Made by a program: the position numbers and the translations under genes. DNA of 64,000 nucleotides from Micromonospora chaiyaphumensis (GTDB lineage Bacteria; Actinomycetota; Actinomycetes; Mycobacteriales; Micromonosporaceae), in assembly GCF_900091435.1 (NCBI RefSeq), contig NZ_FMCS01000002.1:682001-746000 (forward strand), in the 5' to 3' direction. The notes under the pieces are model-generated. The model did not search any database and had not been told where the DNA came from. It saw only the letters and a list, made by a program, of their open reading frames with translations. Positions 27,652 to 36,736 of the stretch are shown here, piece after piece. The first letter of the stretch is position 1; every line of letters starts with the position of its first letter.

Positions 27652-28389
27652 GTGCCGCTCGCCCTGGTCCACGCCCGCTACCAGCTCCTGGAGATCATCC
27701 GGATCCCGGTCGCGATCTTCGGCAGCGCGTTCTTCCCGGCCGCCACGATGCTCTTCTTCGTCGTGCCGTTCGCCGGTGACGATCCCACCGCCGCCACCTT
27801 CGCCACCGCCGCCATGATCACCTTCGCGGTGATGAGCGCCAACATCTTCCAGTACGGGATCGGCGTCGCCGAGGACCGCGACCAGCCGTGGAGCTCGTAC
27901 AGCCGGACGCTGCCCGCCGGGCCCGGCCCGCGCTTCGCCGGCCGGATCCTGGCCGGTCTGGCGATCACCTACTTCTCCATGCTCCCGGTGGTGGTGATCG
28001 CGGCGGTGGCGACCGCGGCCCGGGTCACCCCGGCGCAGTTCCTGCTCGCCGCCGGCGGGGTCGCGGTGATCTCGGTGCCGTTCACGCTGCTCGGGCTGGC
28101 CATCGGCTACTCGCTGCCCAGCAAGGCCGCGATCGTGGTCGCCCAGCTCATCTTCTTCCCGCTCGCCTTCGGGGGCGGACTCCTCTTCGGCCCGGACAAC
28201 GCACCCGGCTTCGTCGACGCGATAGCGCCCTACGTGCCCACCCGCGGTGCGCTGGAGCTGATGTGGGCGGCCGTGACCGACTGGCGGCTGAACCCGACCT
28301 CCATGGTCATGCTCGGCGTGTGGATCGTGGTGTTCGCCGCGGTCGCCGGGTGGGCGTACCGGCGGGACGAGGGGCGCCGCTTCACCTGA
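27652..28389 (+). CDS. ABC-2 type transporter permease
   Basis: This 245-aa membrane protein has six transmembrane segments (IPVAIFGSAFFPAATMLFFV, then MITFAVMSANIFQYGIGVAE and others) with the ABC-2 C-terminal pattern FGGGLLFGPDNAPGFVDAIAPYVPTR. The GTG at 27652 follows TAGGAGACACC, 8 bp after the ATPase gene. It is the membrane half of the exporter. Confidence 0.88.
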   Translation: MPLALVHARYQLLEIIRIPVAIFGSAFFPAATMLFFVVPFAGDDPTAATFATAAMITFAVMSANIFQYGIGVAEDRDQPWSSYSRTLPAGPGPRFAGRILAGLAITYFSMLPVVVIAAVATAARVTPAQFLLAAGGVAVISVPFTLLGLAIGYSLPSKAAIVVAQLIFFPLAFGGGLLFGPDNAPGFVDAIAPYVPTRGALELMWAAVTDWRLNPTSMVMLGVWIVVFAAVAGWAYRRDEGRRFT

Positions 28390-28396
28390 CCTTTTG

Positions 28397-28424
28397 TCCG
28401 ATTCCGGCCCGGCGGCCGGTCGGA
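28397..28424 (+). terminator. hairpin after the ABC permease gene
   Basis: TCCGA, a TT bulge and CCGGCC pair with GGCCGG TCGGA around a CGGC loop, 8 bp past the stop codon. Confidence 0.5.
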
Positions 28425-28483
28425 CGGTGCCACGATGCCGGCAGGGCGTGCCAGCGGGGCCGCTCCCGGCGAGAGGGGTCAGC

Positions 28484-29242
28484 GTGGACGGCGTGGAGCC
28501 CGGCACGCCCTGCTGGGCCGACCTGGCCACACCCGGGCTGGACGACGCGAAGCGGTTCTACCCGGAGCTGTTCGGCTGGACCGGCCGGGTGTCCGCGGAG
28601 CCGACCGCCGGCGGCTACACCACGTTCCTCAAGGACGGCCGGGCGGTCGCCGGGGCCGGGCCGCCCGCCACTGACGACCAGGTGCCGGTCTGGTCGACGT
28701 ACGTGGCGACCGATGACGCCGACCTGGTCGCCACCCGGGTGGAGGCGGCCGGTGGCCAGGTGGTGGTCTCCCCGTTCGACGTCCTCGACCAGGGCCGGAT
28801 GGCCGTCCTCTCGGATCCCGCCGGTGCGGTGTTCAGCGTCTGGCAGCCGATGGCCATGCGGGGGGCGGAGTTGTTCAACGCCCCCGGCTCGATGTGCTGG
28901 AACGAGCTGGTCACGCCCGACCCCGAGGGGGCGAAGGACTTCTACGCGCTGGTCTTCGGCTGGCACCCCGAGGAGCGGGCGGCCGGTCCGGTCACCTACA
29001 CGGGGTGGCGGTGCGGTGCCCGGATCGTCGCGGGCATGCTGCCCCAGCTGGAGCCGCTGCCCGAGGACCTGCCGGCCTACTGGTCGGTCTACTTCGCGGT
29101 CGAGGACGCGGACGCCACGGCGGCCCGGGCCGCCGAGCTGGGCGGCACCATCCTCGTCCCGCCCCGGGACAACCCGGCCGGCCGCAGCGCCGCGCTCCGC
29201 GACCCCGAGGGCGCCCTGTTCTCGGTCACGGCCCTCCGCTGA
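28484..29242 (+). CDS. VOC-family protein, two glyoxalase/bleomycin-resistance-like domains
   Basis: This 252-aa protein is built of two similar halves: PCWADLATPGLDDAKRFYPE with FGWTGR, and MCWNELVTPDPEGAKDFYAL with FGWHPE. Each ends in DPAGAVFSVWQ or DPEGALFSVTA. This is the actinobacterial CFP30B/hydroxylase-like VOC type; the reaction is unknown. The GTG at 28484 follows GAGAGGGG. It lies 8 bp from the convergent btuD. Confidence 0.88.
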   Translation: MDGVEPGTPCWADLATPGLDDAKRFYPELFGWTGRVSAEPTAGGYTTFLKDGRAVAGAGPPATDDQVPVWSTYVATDDADLVATRVEAAGGQVVVSPFDVLDQGRMAVLSDPAGAVFSVWQPMAMRGAELFNAPGSMCWNELVTPDPEGAKDFYALVFGWHPEERAAGPVTYTGWRCGARIVAGMLPQLEPLPEDLPAYWSVYFAVEDADATAARAAELGGTILVPPRDNPAGRSAALRDPEGALFSVTALR

Positions 29243-29250
29243 GCGGCCCG

Positions 29251-30030
29251 TCAGCGGGGGCGGACGGGGACCACGAGGGGGCCGTGGTCGCCGGGGATGA
29301 CCCGGACGTTGGCGCGGTAGTGGGTGGCCAGCAGGGCCTCGGTGAGGACCTCCTGCGGTGGTCCGGCCGCGGCGACCCGGCCGTCGGCGAGCAGGACCAG
29401 GCGGTCGGCGTACTCGCCGGCGATGGAGAGGTCGTGCATGGTGGCGAGCACGGTCAGGTCGTGCTCGCGGCGGAGCTGGTCGACCAGCTCCAGCACCTCC
29501 TGCTGGTGGCCGATGTCCAGCGCGCTGGTGGGCTCGTCGAGCAGCAGCAGGGTGGCGCCCTGCGCCAGCGCCCGGGCCAGGAAGACCCGCTGCCGCTCGC
29601 CGCCGGACAGGGTGGCCAGCTCGCGGCGCCCGAACGCGCCCAGGTCGAGCCGGTCCAGCACCTCGTGCACGGCGGCCAGGTCGGCCGTGGACTCCCGGCC
29701 CAGCGCCGGGATGTACGGGGTGCGCCCCAGCAGCACGTAGTCGAAGACCGACATGCCGGCCGGCACCACCGGGGACTGCGCCACGGTGGCCACCACCCGG
29801 GCCCGGTCGCGGCGGCGGAGGGAGTTGATCGGCGTACCGAAGAGGGAGACCGCGCCCGGCGCGGGCAGCAGGCCGCCGACGGCGCGCAGCAGGGTCGACT
29901 TGCCGGCGCCGTTCGGACCGATCACGGTGACCCACTCGCCCACCGCGACCGCCAGGTCGACGCCGGCCAGGATCGGCGTGCCGCCCAGCTCGACCCGGAG
30001 GCCGCGCAGCTCCACGGCGGGGGCGGTCAT
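29251..30030 (-). CDS. btuD: cobalamin ABC transporter ATP-binding protein
   Basis: This 259-aa FecE/BtuD-type ATPase has Walker A GPNGAGKSTLL, signature LSGGERQRV and Walker B LLLLDEPTSALD. The ATG overlaps the permease stop (ATGA). The substrate is taken as vitamin B12 because the operon starts with a cobalamin riboswitch; family alone would also allow haem or siderophores. Confidence 0.9.
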   Translation of the reverse strand: MTAPAVELRGLRVELGGTPILAGVDLAVAVGEWVTVIGPNGAGKSTLLRAVGGLLPAPGAVSLFGTPINSLRRRDRARVVATVAQSPVVPAGMSVFDYVLLGRTPYIPALGRESTADLAAVHEVLDRLDLGAFGRRELATLSGGERQRVFLARALAQGATLLLLDEPTSALDIGHQQEVLELVDQLRREHDLTVLATMHDLSIAGEYADRLVLLADGRVAAAGPPQEVLTEALLATHYRANVRVIPGDHGPLVVPVRPR

Positions 30031-31205
30031 GTCAGCACCCGGCGGGCGGTGCGCAGGACCAGCACGAAGAACGGGCCGCCGAGCAGGGCGGTGACCACGC
30101 CGATGGGAATCTCGGCGGGGGCCGCGGCGGTGCGGGCCACCACGTCGGTCAGCGCCAGGAACGCCCCGCCGAAGAGCATCGACAGGGGCAGGATCACCCG
30201 GTAGCTCGACCCGGCGAGCAGCCGCACGGTGTGCGGCACGATGATGCCGACGAAGCCGATCAGGCCGGAGGCGGAGACCGCGGCGGCGGTGCCCAGCGAG
30301 GCGGCCGCGATGAGCAGGTAGCGGGAGCGCTGCGGGTGCAGCCCGAGGCTGGTGGCCTCGTCGTCGCCGACGGAGAGCACGTCCAGCTCGCGCCGGTGCA
30401 GGAGCACCACCACGGCGGTGAGCACGAAGTAGGGCAGGACCAGCCGGACGTCGTGCCAGCCGGCGGTGGCCAGTCGCCCGAGCAGCCAGGAGTAGACCTG
30501 CTGGATGCTGTCGGAGTTGCGCTGCAGCAGGTAGGTCTGCCCGGCGGAGAGGAACGCCGAGACCGCCACCCCGGCCAGGATCAGCGTGGCCGGTGACCGG
30601 TCGCGCCCGCCGGCCGCGCCGAGCAGGTACGTCATGAGCACCGCGCCGAGCGAGCCGACGAACGCGGCCAGGGGAATGGTGAGCGGCATCCCGGTCAGCG
30701 CCCCACCGGCCCCGGCGCCGAGCGCGATCACGGCGGTCACCGCGAGTCCGGCCCCGGCCGCCACGCCCAGCAGGTACGGGTCGGCCAGCGGGTTGCGGAA
30801 GACGCCCTGGTAGCAGCCGCCGGCCAGGGCGAGCAGGGCACCGACGAGCAGGCCGAGCACGACCCGGGGCAGCCGCAGCTCGGTGACGATGGCGATCTCC
30901 CGCTCGGTGAGCCCGCTGTCCAGGTGCACCCCGGGCAGAAGGTTGAGCAGTTCGGCGGCGACGCTGCCCGGCGGCAGGCTGACCGGGCCGAGCGAGACGC
31001 CCGCCACCAGCGCCACCAGCACCGCGCCGATGCCGGCGAGCAGCCAGCGGGTGCGTAGCCCGGCCGGCCGGACCGTCGCACCCGGTCCGGCCGGAGGCCG
31101 CTTCCCCACCGGCGCGGGCGGGTTCACGTCGGGCATGCCGGCCGGCCGGGACGCGTCGGGCGTCCCGGCCGGCCGGTGGGCGTTGTCCGCCGGTCGCACG
31201 GTCAC
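30027..31205 (-). CDS. btuC: cobalamin ABC transporter permease (FecCD/BtuC type)
   Basis: This 392-aa permease has about ten transmembrane helices. The family core (RLPRVVLGLLVGALLALAGG, then FRNPLADPYLLGVAAGAG, then SGLIGFVGIIVPHTVRLL) is complete. Before it is an unusual N-terminal region of about 50 Pro/Ala/Gly-rich residues containing imperfect repeats of RPAGTPDA and RPAGMPDV. The GTG at 31205 starts 2 nt after the btuF stop; another GTG lies two codons in. Confidence 0.9.
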   Translation of the reverse strand: MTVRPADNAHRPAGTPDASRPAGMPDVNPPAPVGKRPPAGPGATVRPAGLRTRWLLAGIGAVLVALVAGVSLGPVSLPPGSVAAELLNLLPGVHLDSGLTEREIAIVTELRLPRVVLGLLVGALLALAGGCYQGVFRNPLADPYLLGVAAGAGLAVTAVIALGAGAGGALTGMPLTIPLAAFVGSLGAVLMTYLLGAAGGRDRSPATLILAGVAVSAFLSAGQTYLLQRNSDSIQQVYSWLLGRLATAGWHDVRLVLPYFVLTAVVVLLHRRELDVLSVGDDEATSLGLHPQRSRYLLIAAASLGTAAAVSASGLIGFVGIIVPHTVRLLAGSSYRVILPLSMLFGGAFLALTDVVARTAAAPAEIPIGVVTALLGGPFFVLVLRTARRVLT

Positions 31206-31207
31206 CG

Positions 31208-32146
31208 TCAGGCCGGGACCTTGGCGGTGGCGTCGACGATCGCCTTGAGCAGGTCGACGACCCGCGGACCCCAGCGGGAGGCGATGTCGTCGTCGAGGCC
31301 GACGATCTGGTTGTTCTTCACGGCGGTGACGCCGGCCCAGCCGCTGCGCGCCTTGACGGTCTCCGGGGTCTGCTTGCAACACTTGGTGTCGGCCAGGAAG
31401 ACGAAGTCGGGGTTCGCCTTGACGATGACCTCCTGGGAGAGCTGCGGGTAGCCGCCGTTCTTCCCGTCGGCGTCCGCCGGGTCGGCGATGTTCTCCAGGC
31501 CGGCGAGCGCGTAGATCGAGCCGATGAAGGTCTTGCTGGTCGCGCTGTACAGCTCCGGGCCGAGCTCGTGGTAGTAGGTGAGCTTCTTCGCCCGCTGCGG
31601 CAGGTCCTTGGTGAGCGCCGCGATGTCGTCCTTCATCTTCTTGGTGACGGCGTCCGCCTCGGCCGGGTGGCCGGTCAGCTTGCCCAGGTCGGTGAGCTGC
31701 TGGTACGTGTCGTCCAGAGTGGCCGCCGCCGGGGTGAGCAGCACCGGGATCTTCAGCGTGGTGAGCTGGTCGACGATCTTGTTGGTGTCGTTCGACAGCA
31801 CCACGAGGTCCGGGCTCTTGCCGGCGATCGCCTCGGCGTTCGGCTGGAAGCCGGAGAGGTCGCTCTTCGGCGCCTCCGCCGGGTAGTTCGAGTTGTCGTC
31901 GACGGCGGTGACCTGCTTGCCGGCGCCGATGGCGAAGAGCATCTCGGTCGCCGACGGCGACAGCGAGACGATCTTTTCGGGGCGCTTGTCGAGGGTCAGC
32001 TTGCCGACGGAGACCGGGAAGGCGGCCGCCGCCGAGCTGCCGCCGACGGCGGGGGTGTCGTTCGAGGTCTTCTCGGCGCAGCCGCCGAGGAGCAGCGCGC
32101 CGACCGCGAGGGCGGCGGCGAAGAGCCGGGGGGTACGTCTGGACAT
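31208..32146 (-). CDS. btuF: cobalamin-binding lipoprotein
   Basis: This 312-aa substrate-binding protein has a signal peptide ending in the lipobox LLLGGC, then a FecB/BtuF fold: RPEKIVSLSPSATEMLFAIG, and NPDFVFLADTKCCKQTP. It delivers the ligand to BtuCD. The ATG at 32146 has AGGAGG 4 nt upstream, part of which is buried in a stem of the riboswitch region. It is the first gene of the btuFCD operon. Confidence 0.92.
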   Translation of the reverse strand: MSRRTPRLFAAALAVGALLLGGCAEKTSNDTPAVGGSSAAAAFPVSVGKLTLDKRPEKIVSLSPSATEMLFAIGAGKQVTAVDDNSNYPAEAPKSDLSGFQPNAEAIAGKSPDLVVLSNDTNKIVDQLTTLKIPVLLTPAAATLDDTYQQLTDLGKLTGHPAEADAVTKKMKDDIAALTKDLPQRAKKLTYYHELGPELYSATSKTFIGSIYALAGLENIADPADADGKNGGYPQLSQEVIVKANPDFVFLADTKCCKQTPETVKARSGWAGVTAVKNNQIVGLDDDIASRWGPRVVDLLKAIVDATAKVPA

Positions 32147-32150
32147 CGGT

Positions 32151-32385
32151 CCTCCTGTCGGTCGAGGAGCGTGGTGCTTCGCCGACAGGAACCTGGCGGG
32201 CCCGTCCGCGAGGCGCCCTTCCTCGAGAGCGCGAGTCGCGACCGTGCCGCAGGCGACCTGGCTCGTCCCCACGGGTGTCGGCGGCGGCCGGGGCCGACGC
32301 CGTGTGCGGGGCATCACAGTTGCGGGACAGCGCCGGTTTCGCACCGGCTTCGCTGCGGGGTGGTCGGTGCCACCGTAGCGCATGA
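32151..32385 (-). promoter_or_regulatory. cobalamin riboswitch with Shine-Dalgarno-sequestering stem
   Basis: On the minus strand the B12 box is clear at about 32315-32350: GAAGCCGGTGCGAAACCGGC, then TGTCCCGCAACTGTGA. The aptamer closes with GAGCCAGGTCGCCTGC near 32250-32266. Downstream, CCTGTCGG pairs perfectly with CCGACAGG (32182-32189 with 32154-32161), and the latter arm runs into AGGAGG, the btuF ribosome site. Bound B12 should favour this stem and stop translation. Confidence 0.92.
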
Positions 32386-32407
32386 CCAGCGGAGATCGTC
32401 CGGACGG

Positions 32408-32449
32408 GAGGCACGGTGGGACCCGGGTGACAGGGCCCCACCGTGCCTC
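32408..32449 (-). terminator. terminator after the M14 carboxypeptidase gene
   Basis: A perfect 13-bp stem (GAGGCACGGTGGG / CCCACCGTGCCTC) with a 16-nt loop, 4 bp past the stop codon at 32454. It also shields the riboswitch promoter region. Confidence 0.8.
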
Positions 32450-32453
32450 GTGG

Positions 32454-33761
32454 TCAGCAGTACTGGCTCTGCTTGCCGATCGCCCGGTAGGGGCAGTCGG
32501 CGTACTCGGAGAGCAGCAGCACGGCCTCCCGGTTGCGGGAGGTCTGCGCGGGGATCACCTCGTCGGGCGGGTAGAAGCCGCCCCCGGAGGCCGAGCCGGG
32601 GTACATCTCGAAGGTGTACGCCCAGATCTTGTGGGTCCCCCACATCCAGTCGATGCTCGTGCCGTCGGCGATGTAGAGGTCGCTGGACTGTTCCGGGGTG
32701 TAGCCGTTGCTGGACGCCATCTGCCGCCCGATGGTGGCGAAGGTGTTGTACTGGTCGGCGTTCATCCCCGTGGCGGTGTTGCTGTACGTGTAGCCGTACG
32801 GCCAGAGCACCAGCTGCGAGTAGGTGTGGAAGTCGATGTTCGCTTTGATCTGCTGCACCCCGCCGACCACCCGGCTGTTGACGAAGGTGCGCAGCGCCGC
32901 GGTCTCCGGGGCGGAGAAGGCGGACGGGCCGCGGTAGGTCTCCGACGAGGTCGAGCCGGACGAGCCGCCGCAGCAGCCCCACTGGTAGGACCAGTTCCGG
33001 TTCAGGTCGGTGCCGACGGCCGTCGAGCCGCTGTTCGGCTGCCGGTTCTTCCGCCAGGAGCGGTAGGAGCCGGTGGCGATGTCGTACTCGCTGCCGTCCG
33101 GGTTGACCGTGGGGACGATCCAGATCTCGCGGGAGTTGACGAGGTTGGTGATCCGGGAGTCGCTGCCGTAGTTGTCGGTGAAGAGGTTGAGCAGGTAGAT
33201 CGCCATCTCGACGGTCAGGTGCTCGCGGGCGTGCTGCTGGGCGTTGAAGAGGATCTCCGGCTCGCTCTCGTCCGTGCCGACGTTGTCGGAGATCTTCACG
33301 GCCATCAGGTCCCGGCCCTGGTAGGACCGCCCGATGCTGAGCTTGCGGGCGATGGCGGGGTGGTCGGCGACGACCGTGTTCACCACCGCGGTCAGCTCGG
33401 CGTAGTCGTGGTAGTTCGAGTCGGCGGGCGGGAAGGCGTAGGCGACGGCGCCGGTGGCCGGGGCCGGGGCGACGTCCTTCTCCAGCCGGAAGCCGAGCCG
33501 GGTGATGGCGGCGGCCTCGGCGGTGGTGGCCGTGACGTGCAGCACGCCGTGTTCGGAGTGGTCGATCGCCGCTCCGGTGCGGGCGACGGCGCTCCGGTCG
33601 GCGAGCGTGCGCGGGCCGAGCACCCGGTAGGCGACGGCGGCCGGTTCACCGTCGGGGGCGGGCCGAGCGGCGGCCGGACCGGTGAGCGCGGTGACGAGGG
33701 TCAGGCCGACGGCGGCGGCGAGGGCGAGCCGGCGGCGGAGCGGGGACGTGCGGAGGGCCAT
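32454..33761 (-). CDS. secreted M14 zinc carboxypeptidase
   Basis: This 435-aa preproenzyme has a signal peptide ([18 protein letters not shown], cut after AAARP), a propeptide to about residue 110, and a carboxypeptidase T-like domain. Zinc ligands His177 and Glu180 (QQHAREH) and His311 (DFHTYSQ), and catalytic Glu384 (YTFEMYP), are in place; the TDLNRNW substrate motif is intact. It removes C-terminal residues from peptides outside the cell. The ATG at 33761 has GAGGAGG upstream. It ends in Cys (YC). Confidence 0.92.
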   Translation of the reverse strand: MALRTSPLRRRLALAAAVGLTLVTALTGPAAARPAPDGEPAAVAYRVLGPRTLADRSAVARTGAAIDHSEHGVLHVTATTAEAAAITRLGFRLEKDVAPAPATGAVAYAFPPADSNYHDYAELTAVVNTVVADHPAIARKLSIGRSYQGRDLMAVKISDNVGTDESEPEILFNAQQHAREHLTVEMAIYLLNLFTDNYGSDSRITNLVNSREIWIVPTVNPDGSEYDIATGSYRSWRKNRQPNSGSTAVGTDLNRNWSYQWGCCGGSSGSTSSETYRGPSAFSAPETAALRTFVNSRVVGGVQQIKANIDFHTYSQLVLWPYGYTYSNTATGMNADQYNTFATIGRQMASSNGYTPEQSSDLYIADGTSIDWMWGTHKIWAYTFEMYPGSASGGGFYPPDEVIPAQTSRNREAVLLLSEYADCPYRAIGKQSQYC

Positions 33762-33968
33762 GGACAACCTCCTCGGGGTACGGGCGGTCCCGTTGTCCGC
33801 ACACTTCACCAGGAGTCACATGGTCATATCAACATCCGTCACTGCGTACGGTCCATCCCGGCCGGATCGTCACGCCGGCAATGATTTTCCATGCCTGAAC
33901 CTCTGGCGAAACTTCCCTCCAGGCGCGACAGTGAACGGCAACGATGCGGTTCACCTGGAGGAGCTGCC

Positions 33969-35288
33969 ATGGACCGGACATCCCTGCGCACGGCCGCCGT
34001 GGCGGGCGCCACCACGCTCGCCCTCCTGGGCACCACCGCGCCGGCCGGCGCGACCACCACCGTCACGCACGACGAGCAGATCACCTGGCAGGGCTGGTCC
34101 GGCCCGGCCTGGTCGAGCGGGACCGCGGCCGGCACGACCGGCACCGCCGCCGGCCTGACCCTGACCAGCCCGGTCGGCACCATCCTCTACAAGGATCCGC
34201 ACAGCAACACCCGGCGCACCTGGGCGTACGGGACCTGGACCTCGCCGCTCACCCAGGCCGGCTTCTCCGCCACCGAGCTGGTCACCTCGTGGAACGCCGA
34301 CACCCCGGCCGGCACCTGGCTCCAGGTCGAACTCCAGGGCACCTACACGAGCGGCACCCGCACCCCCTGGTACGTCATGGGCCGCTGGGCCGCCGGCGAC
34401 GGCGACATCCGGCGCACCAGCGTCGACCGGCAGGGCGACAAGACCTCCAGCATCAGCACCGACACCTTCGCGATCACCAACCCGTCGGCCGGAGTGCTGC
34501 TGCGGGCGTACCAGCTCCGGGTGACCCTCTACCGGGACCCGGCGTCGACCGCCACGCCGGTGCTCCGCTCGGTCGGCGCCATGAGCTCGAACGTCCCGGA
34601 CCGGCTCACCGTCACCCCGAGCGCCGGGCACATCGCCTGGGGCACCGAGCTGGCCGTGCCGCGCTATTCCCAGAACATCCATGCCGGCCAGTACCCCGAG
34701 TACGGCGGCGGCGGCGAGGCGTGGTGCTCGCCCACCTCCACCGAGATGGTGGTCGAGTACTGGGGGCGGAAGCCCTCGCCGGCCGACACGTCCTGGGTGG
34801 ACCCGGGCTACGCCGACCCCACGGTCGACCACGCCGCCCGGATGACCTACGACTGGCAGTACGGCGGCACCGGCAACTGGCCGTTCAACACCGCGTACGC
34901 GGCCGGCTTCCCGGGGCTGGAGGCCAAGGTGACCCGGCTGCACTCGCTGGACGAGCTGGAGCACTTCATCGCGGCCGGCATCCCCGTGGTGACCAGCCAG
35001 TCCTTCCTCGCCGGCGAGCTCGACGGGGCGGGCTACGGCACGGCGGGGCACCTCATGGTGGTGGTCGGCTTCACGGCCACCGGCGACGTGATCGCCAACG
35101 ACCCGGCCTCGCCCGGCAACGCCGCGGTCCGGCACGTCTACCGGCGCGACCAGTTCGAGCAGATCTGGCTGCGTACCCGGCGGACCACCGCGAACGGCGG
35201 CACCGGCAGCGGCTCCGGCGGCGTCGTCTACCTGATCAAACCGACCGACGTGGCCTGGCCCGCCGTGGCCGGTTCCACGAACTGGTGA
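33969..35288 (+). CDS. secreted C39-like cysteine peptidase, tandem paralogue 1
   Basis: This 439-aa protein has a signal peptide (AAVAGATTLALLGTTAPAGA), an N-terminal beta-rich region of about 190 residues (THDEQITWQGWSGPAW, then WTSPLTQAGFSATELVTSWN), then a peptidase_C39_2-like domain. Predicted catalytic Cys253 (EAWCSPTSTEMV), His361 (GHLMVVVGF) and Asn377/Asp378 (ANDPAS) are present. It is probably a secreted peptidase with unknown target. The ATG at 33969 follows GGAGGAG; the frame is open further upstream. Confidence 0.88.
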   Translation: MDRTSLRTAAVAGATTLALLGTTAPAGATTTVTHDEQITWQGWSGPAWSSGTAAGTTGTAAGLTLTSPVGTILYKDPHSNTRRTWAYGTWTSPLTQAGFSATELVTSWNADTPAGTWLQVELQGTYTSGTRTPWYVMGRWAAGDGDIRRTSVDRQGDKTSSISTDTFAITNPSAGVLLRAYQLRVTLYRDPASTATPVLRSVGAMSSNVPDRLTVTPSAGHIAWGTELAVPRYSQNIHAGQYPEYGGGGEAWCSPTSTEMVVEYWGRKPSPADTSWVDPGYADPTVDHAARMTYDWQYGGTGNWPFNTAYAAGFPGLEAKVTRLHSLDELEHFIAAGIPVVTSQSFLAGELDGAGYGTAGHLMVVVGFTATGDVIANDPASPGNAAVRHVYRRDQFEQIWLRTRRTTANGGTGSGSGGVVYLIKPTDVAWPAVAGSTNW

Positions 35289-35317
35289 TCCATCCCTTCC
35301 CACCCAACGGAGTACAC

Positions 35318-36679
35318 ATGGTCAGACCAGTCCTGCGTGCGGTCGCCCTCCTCGGCACCGCCGCGCTCGCCCTCGCCGGTGTGACGGCGCCCGCCCACGC
35401 CGACAACAACCTGCCGGTCGTCTCGCACGACGAGCAGATCACCTTCCAGGAGTGGTCCAAGTACCCGGACTGGCGCGGCGGCACCCACCAGGGCACGCAC
35501 GCCATCCCGGGGCACCGCACCGGGATCACCATCGGCCAGCCGGCCGGCACCACCGAGTTCACCGACGAGCACACCGGCACGACCCGGACCTGGGAGTACG
35601 CGACCTGGACCTCGCCGGAGCGGCAGGTCGGCTTCGACGCCACCGAGCTGGTCGCGTCGTGGAACGCCGCCACCCCGGCCGGCACCTGGATCCAGGTCGA
35701 GCTGCGCGGCACCTACAACAACGGGCAGCACACCGACGAGGGGGCCGGCAGGGACGGCTGGTACGTGATGGGCCGCTGGGCCTCCGGCGACCAGGACATC
35801 AAGCGGTCCACGCTGGACGGCCAGGGCGACCCCTGGTCGACCATCTGGACCGACACGTTCTCCATCGACGACGCCAAGGCCGGCGTGCTGCTGCGGTCGT
35901 ACCAGCTGCGGCTGACCCTCTACCGCGCGCCGGGGCAGACCGCCTCGCCGCGGGTCTGGATGCTCGGCGCCATGAGCTCCAACGTGCCGGACCGGTTCAC
36001 CGTCGCCCCGAGCAAGGGCGGCATCGCCTGGGGCACCGAACTGGCCGTGCCGCGCTACTCGCAGAACGTCCACATCGGCGAGTACCCCGAGTTCGACAAC
36101 GGCGGGGAGGCCTGGTGCTCCCCCACCTCGACGGAGATGGTGGTCGAGTACTGGGGCCGGAAGCCCTCCGCCGAGGACACCGCCTGGGTCGACCCGAGCT
36201 ACGCCGACCCGACGGTCGACCACGCCGCCCGGATGACCTACGACTACGAGTACGAGGGCGCCGGCAACTGGCCGTTCAACACCGCGTACGCGGCCAGCTT
36301 CCCGGGCCTGGACGCCCGGGTGACCCGGATGCACTCGCTGGACGAGGTGGAACGCTTCATCAAGGCCGGCATCCCGGTGATCACCTCGCAGTCCTTCCTC
36401 GCCAGCGAGCTGGACACGGCGAACTACGGCACCTCCGGGCACCTGTTCGTGATCGTCGGCTTCACCGCCGACGGTGACGTGATCGTCAACGACCCGGCCT
36501 CGTCGTCCAACGACGCCGTGCGCAACGTGTACAAGCGGGAGCAGTTCGAGCAGATCTGGCTGCGTACCAAGCGGTACCGGGCGAACGGCACCGTGGCCTC
36601 CGGCTCGGGCGGTATCGCGTACCTCATCAAGCCGACCGACAAGCCCTGGCCGGTCGTGCCGGGCTCGACCAACTGGTGA
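35318..36679 (+). CDS. secreted C39-like cysteine peptidase, tandem paralogue 2
   Basis: This 453-aa protein is very similar to its neighbour over the whole length. Predicted active-site residues are Cys267 (EAWCSPTSTEMV) and His375 (GHLFVIVGF), with the VNDPAS motif after it. It has its own signal peptide (LRAVALLGTAALALAGVTAP) and a longer loop near residue 137 (QHTDEGAGRDGW). Its ATG lies 29 bp past the first gene, with ACGGAG upstream. Both end in GSTNW. A strong terminator follows. Confidence 0.88.
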   Translation: MVRPVLRAVALLGTAALALAGVTAPAHADNNLPVVSHDEQITFQEWSKYPDWRGGTHQGTHAIPGHRTGITIGQPAGTTEFTDEHTGTTRTWEYATWTSPERQVGFDATELVASWNAATPAGTWIQVELRGTYNNGQHTDEGAGRDGWYVMGRWASGDQDIKRSTLDGQGDPWSTIWTDTFSIDDAKAGVLLRSYQLRLTLYRAPGQTASPRVWMLGAMSSNVPDRFTVAPSKGGIAWGTELAVPRYSQNVHIGEYPEFDNGGEAWCSPTSTEMVVEYWGRKPSAEDTAWVDPSYADPTVDHAARMTYDYEYEGAGNWPFNTAYAASFPGLDARVTRMHSLDEVERFIKAGIPVITSQSFLASELDTANYGTSGHLFVIVGFTADGDVIVNDPASSSNDAVRNVYKREQFEQIWLRTKRYRANGTVASGSGGIAYLIKPTDKPWPVVPGSTNW

Positions 36680-36684
36680 AACGC

Positions 36685-36731
36685 CCCGGGCCCGGCGCGC
36701 TCCTCCGTCGGGGGATCGCGCCGGGCCCGGG
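36685..36731. terminator. bidirectional terminator
   Basis: A perfect 15-bp stem (CCCGGGCCCGGCGCG / CGCGCCGGGCCCGGG) with a 17-nt loop lies between the C39 peptidase gene and the convergent membrane-protein gene. Confidence 0.85.
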
Positions 36732-36736
36732 TCTGG

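Noticed and set aside
33944-36679. 911-residue frame apparently fusing both C39-like peptidases
   Set aside because: The two genes are in different frames. The upstream part is the first gene read out of frame, and the second has its own ATG, ribosome site and signal peptide.
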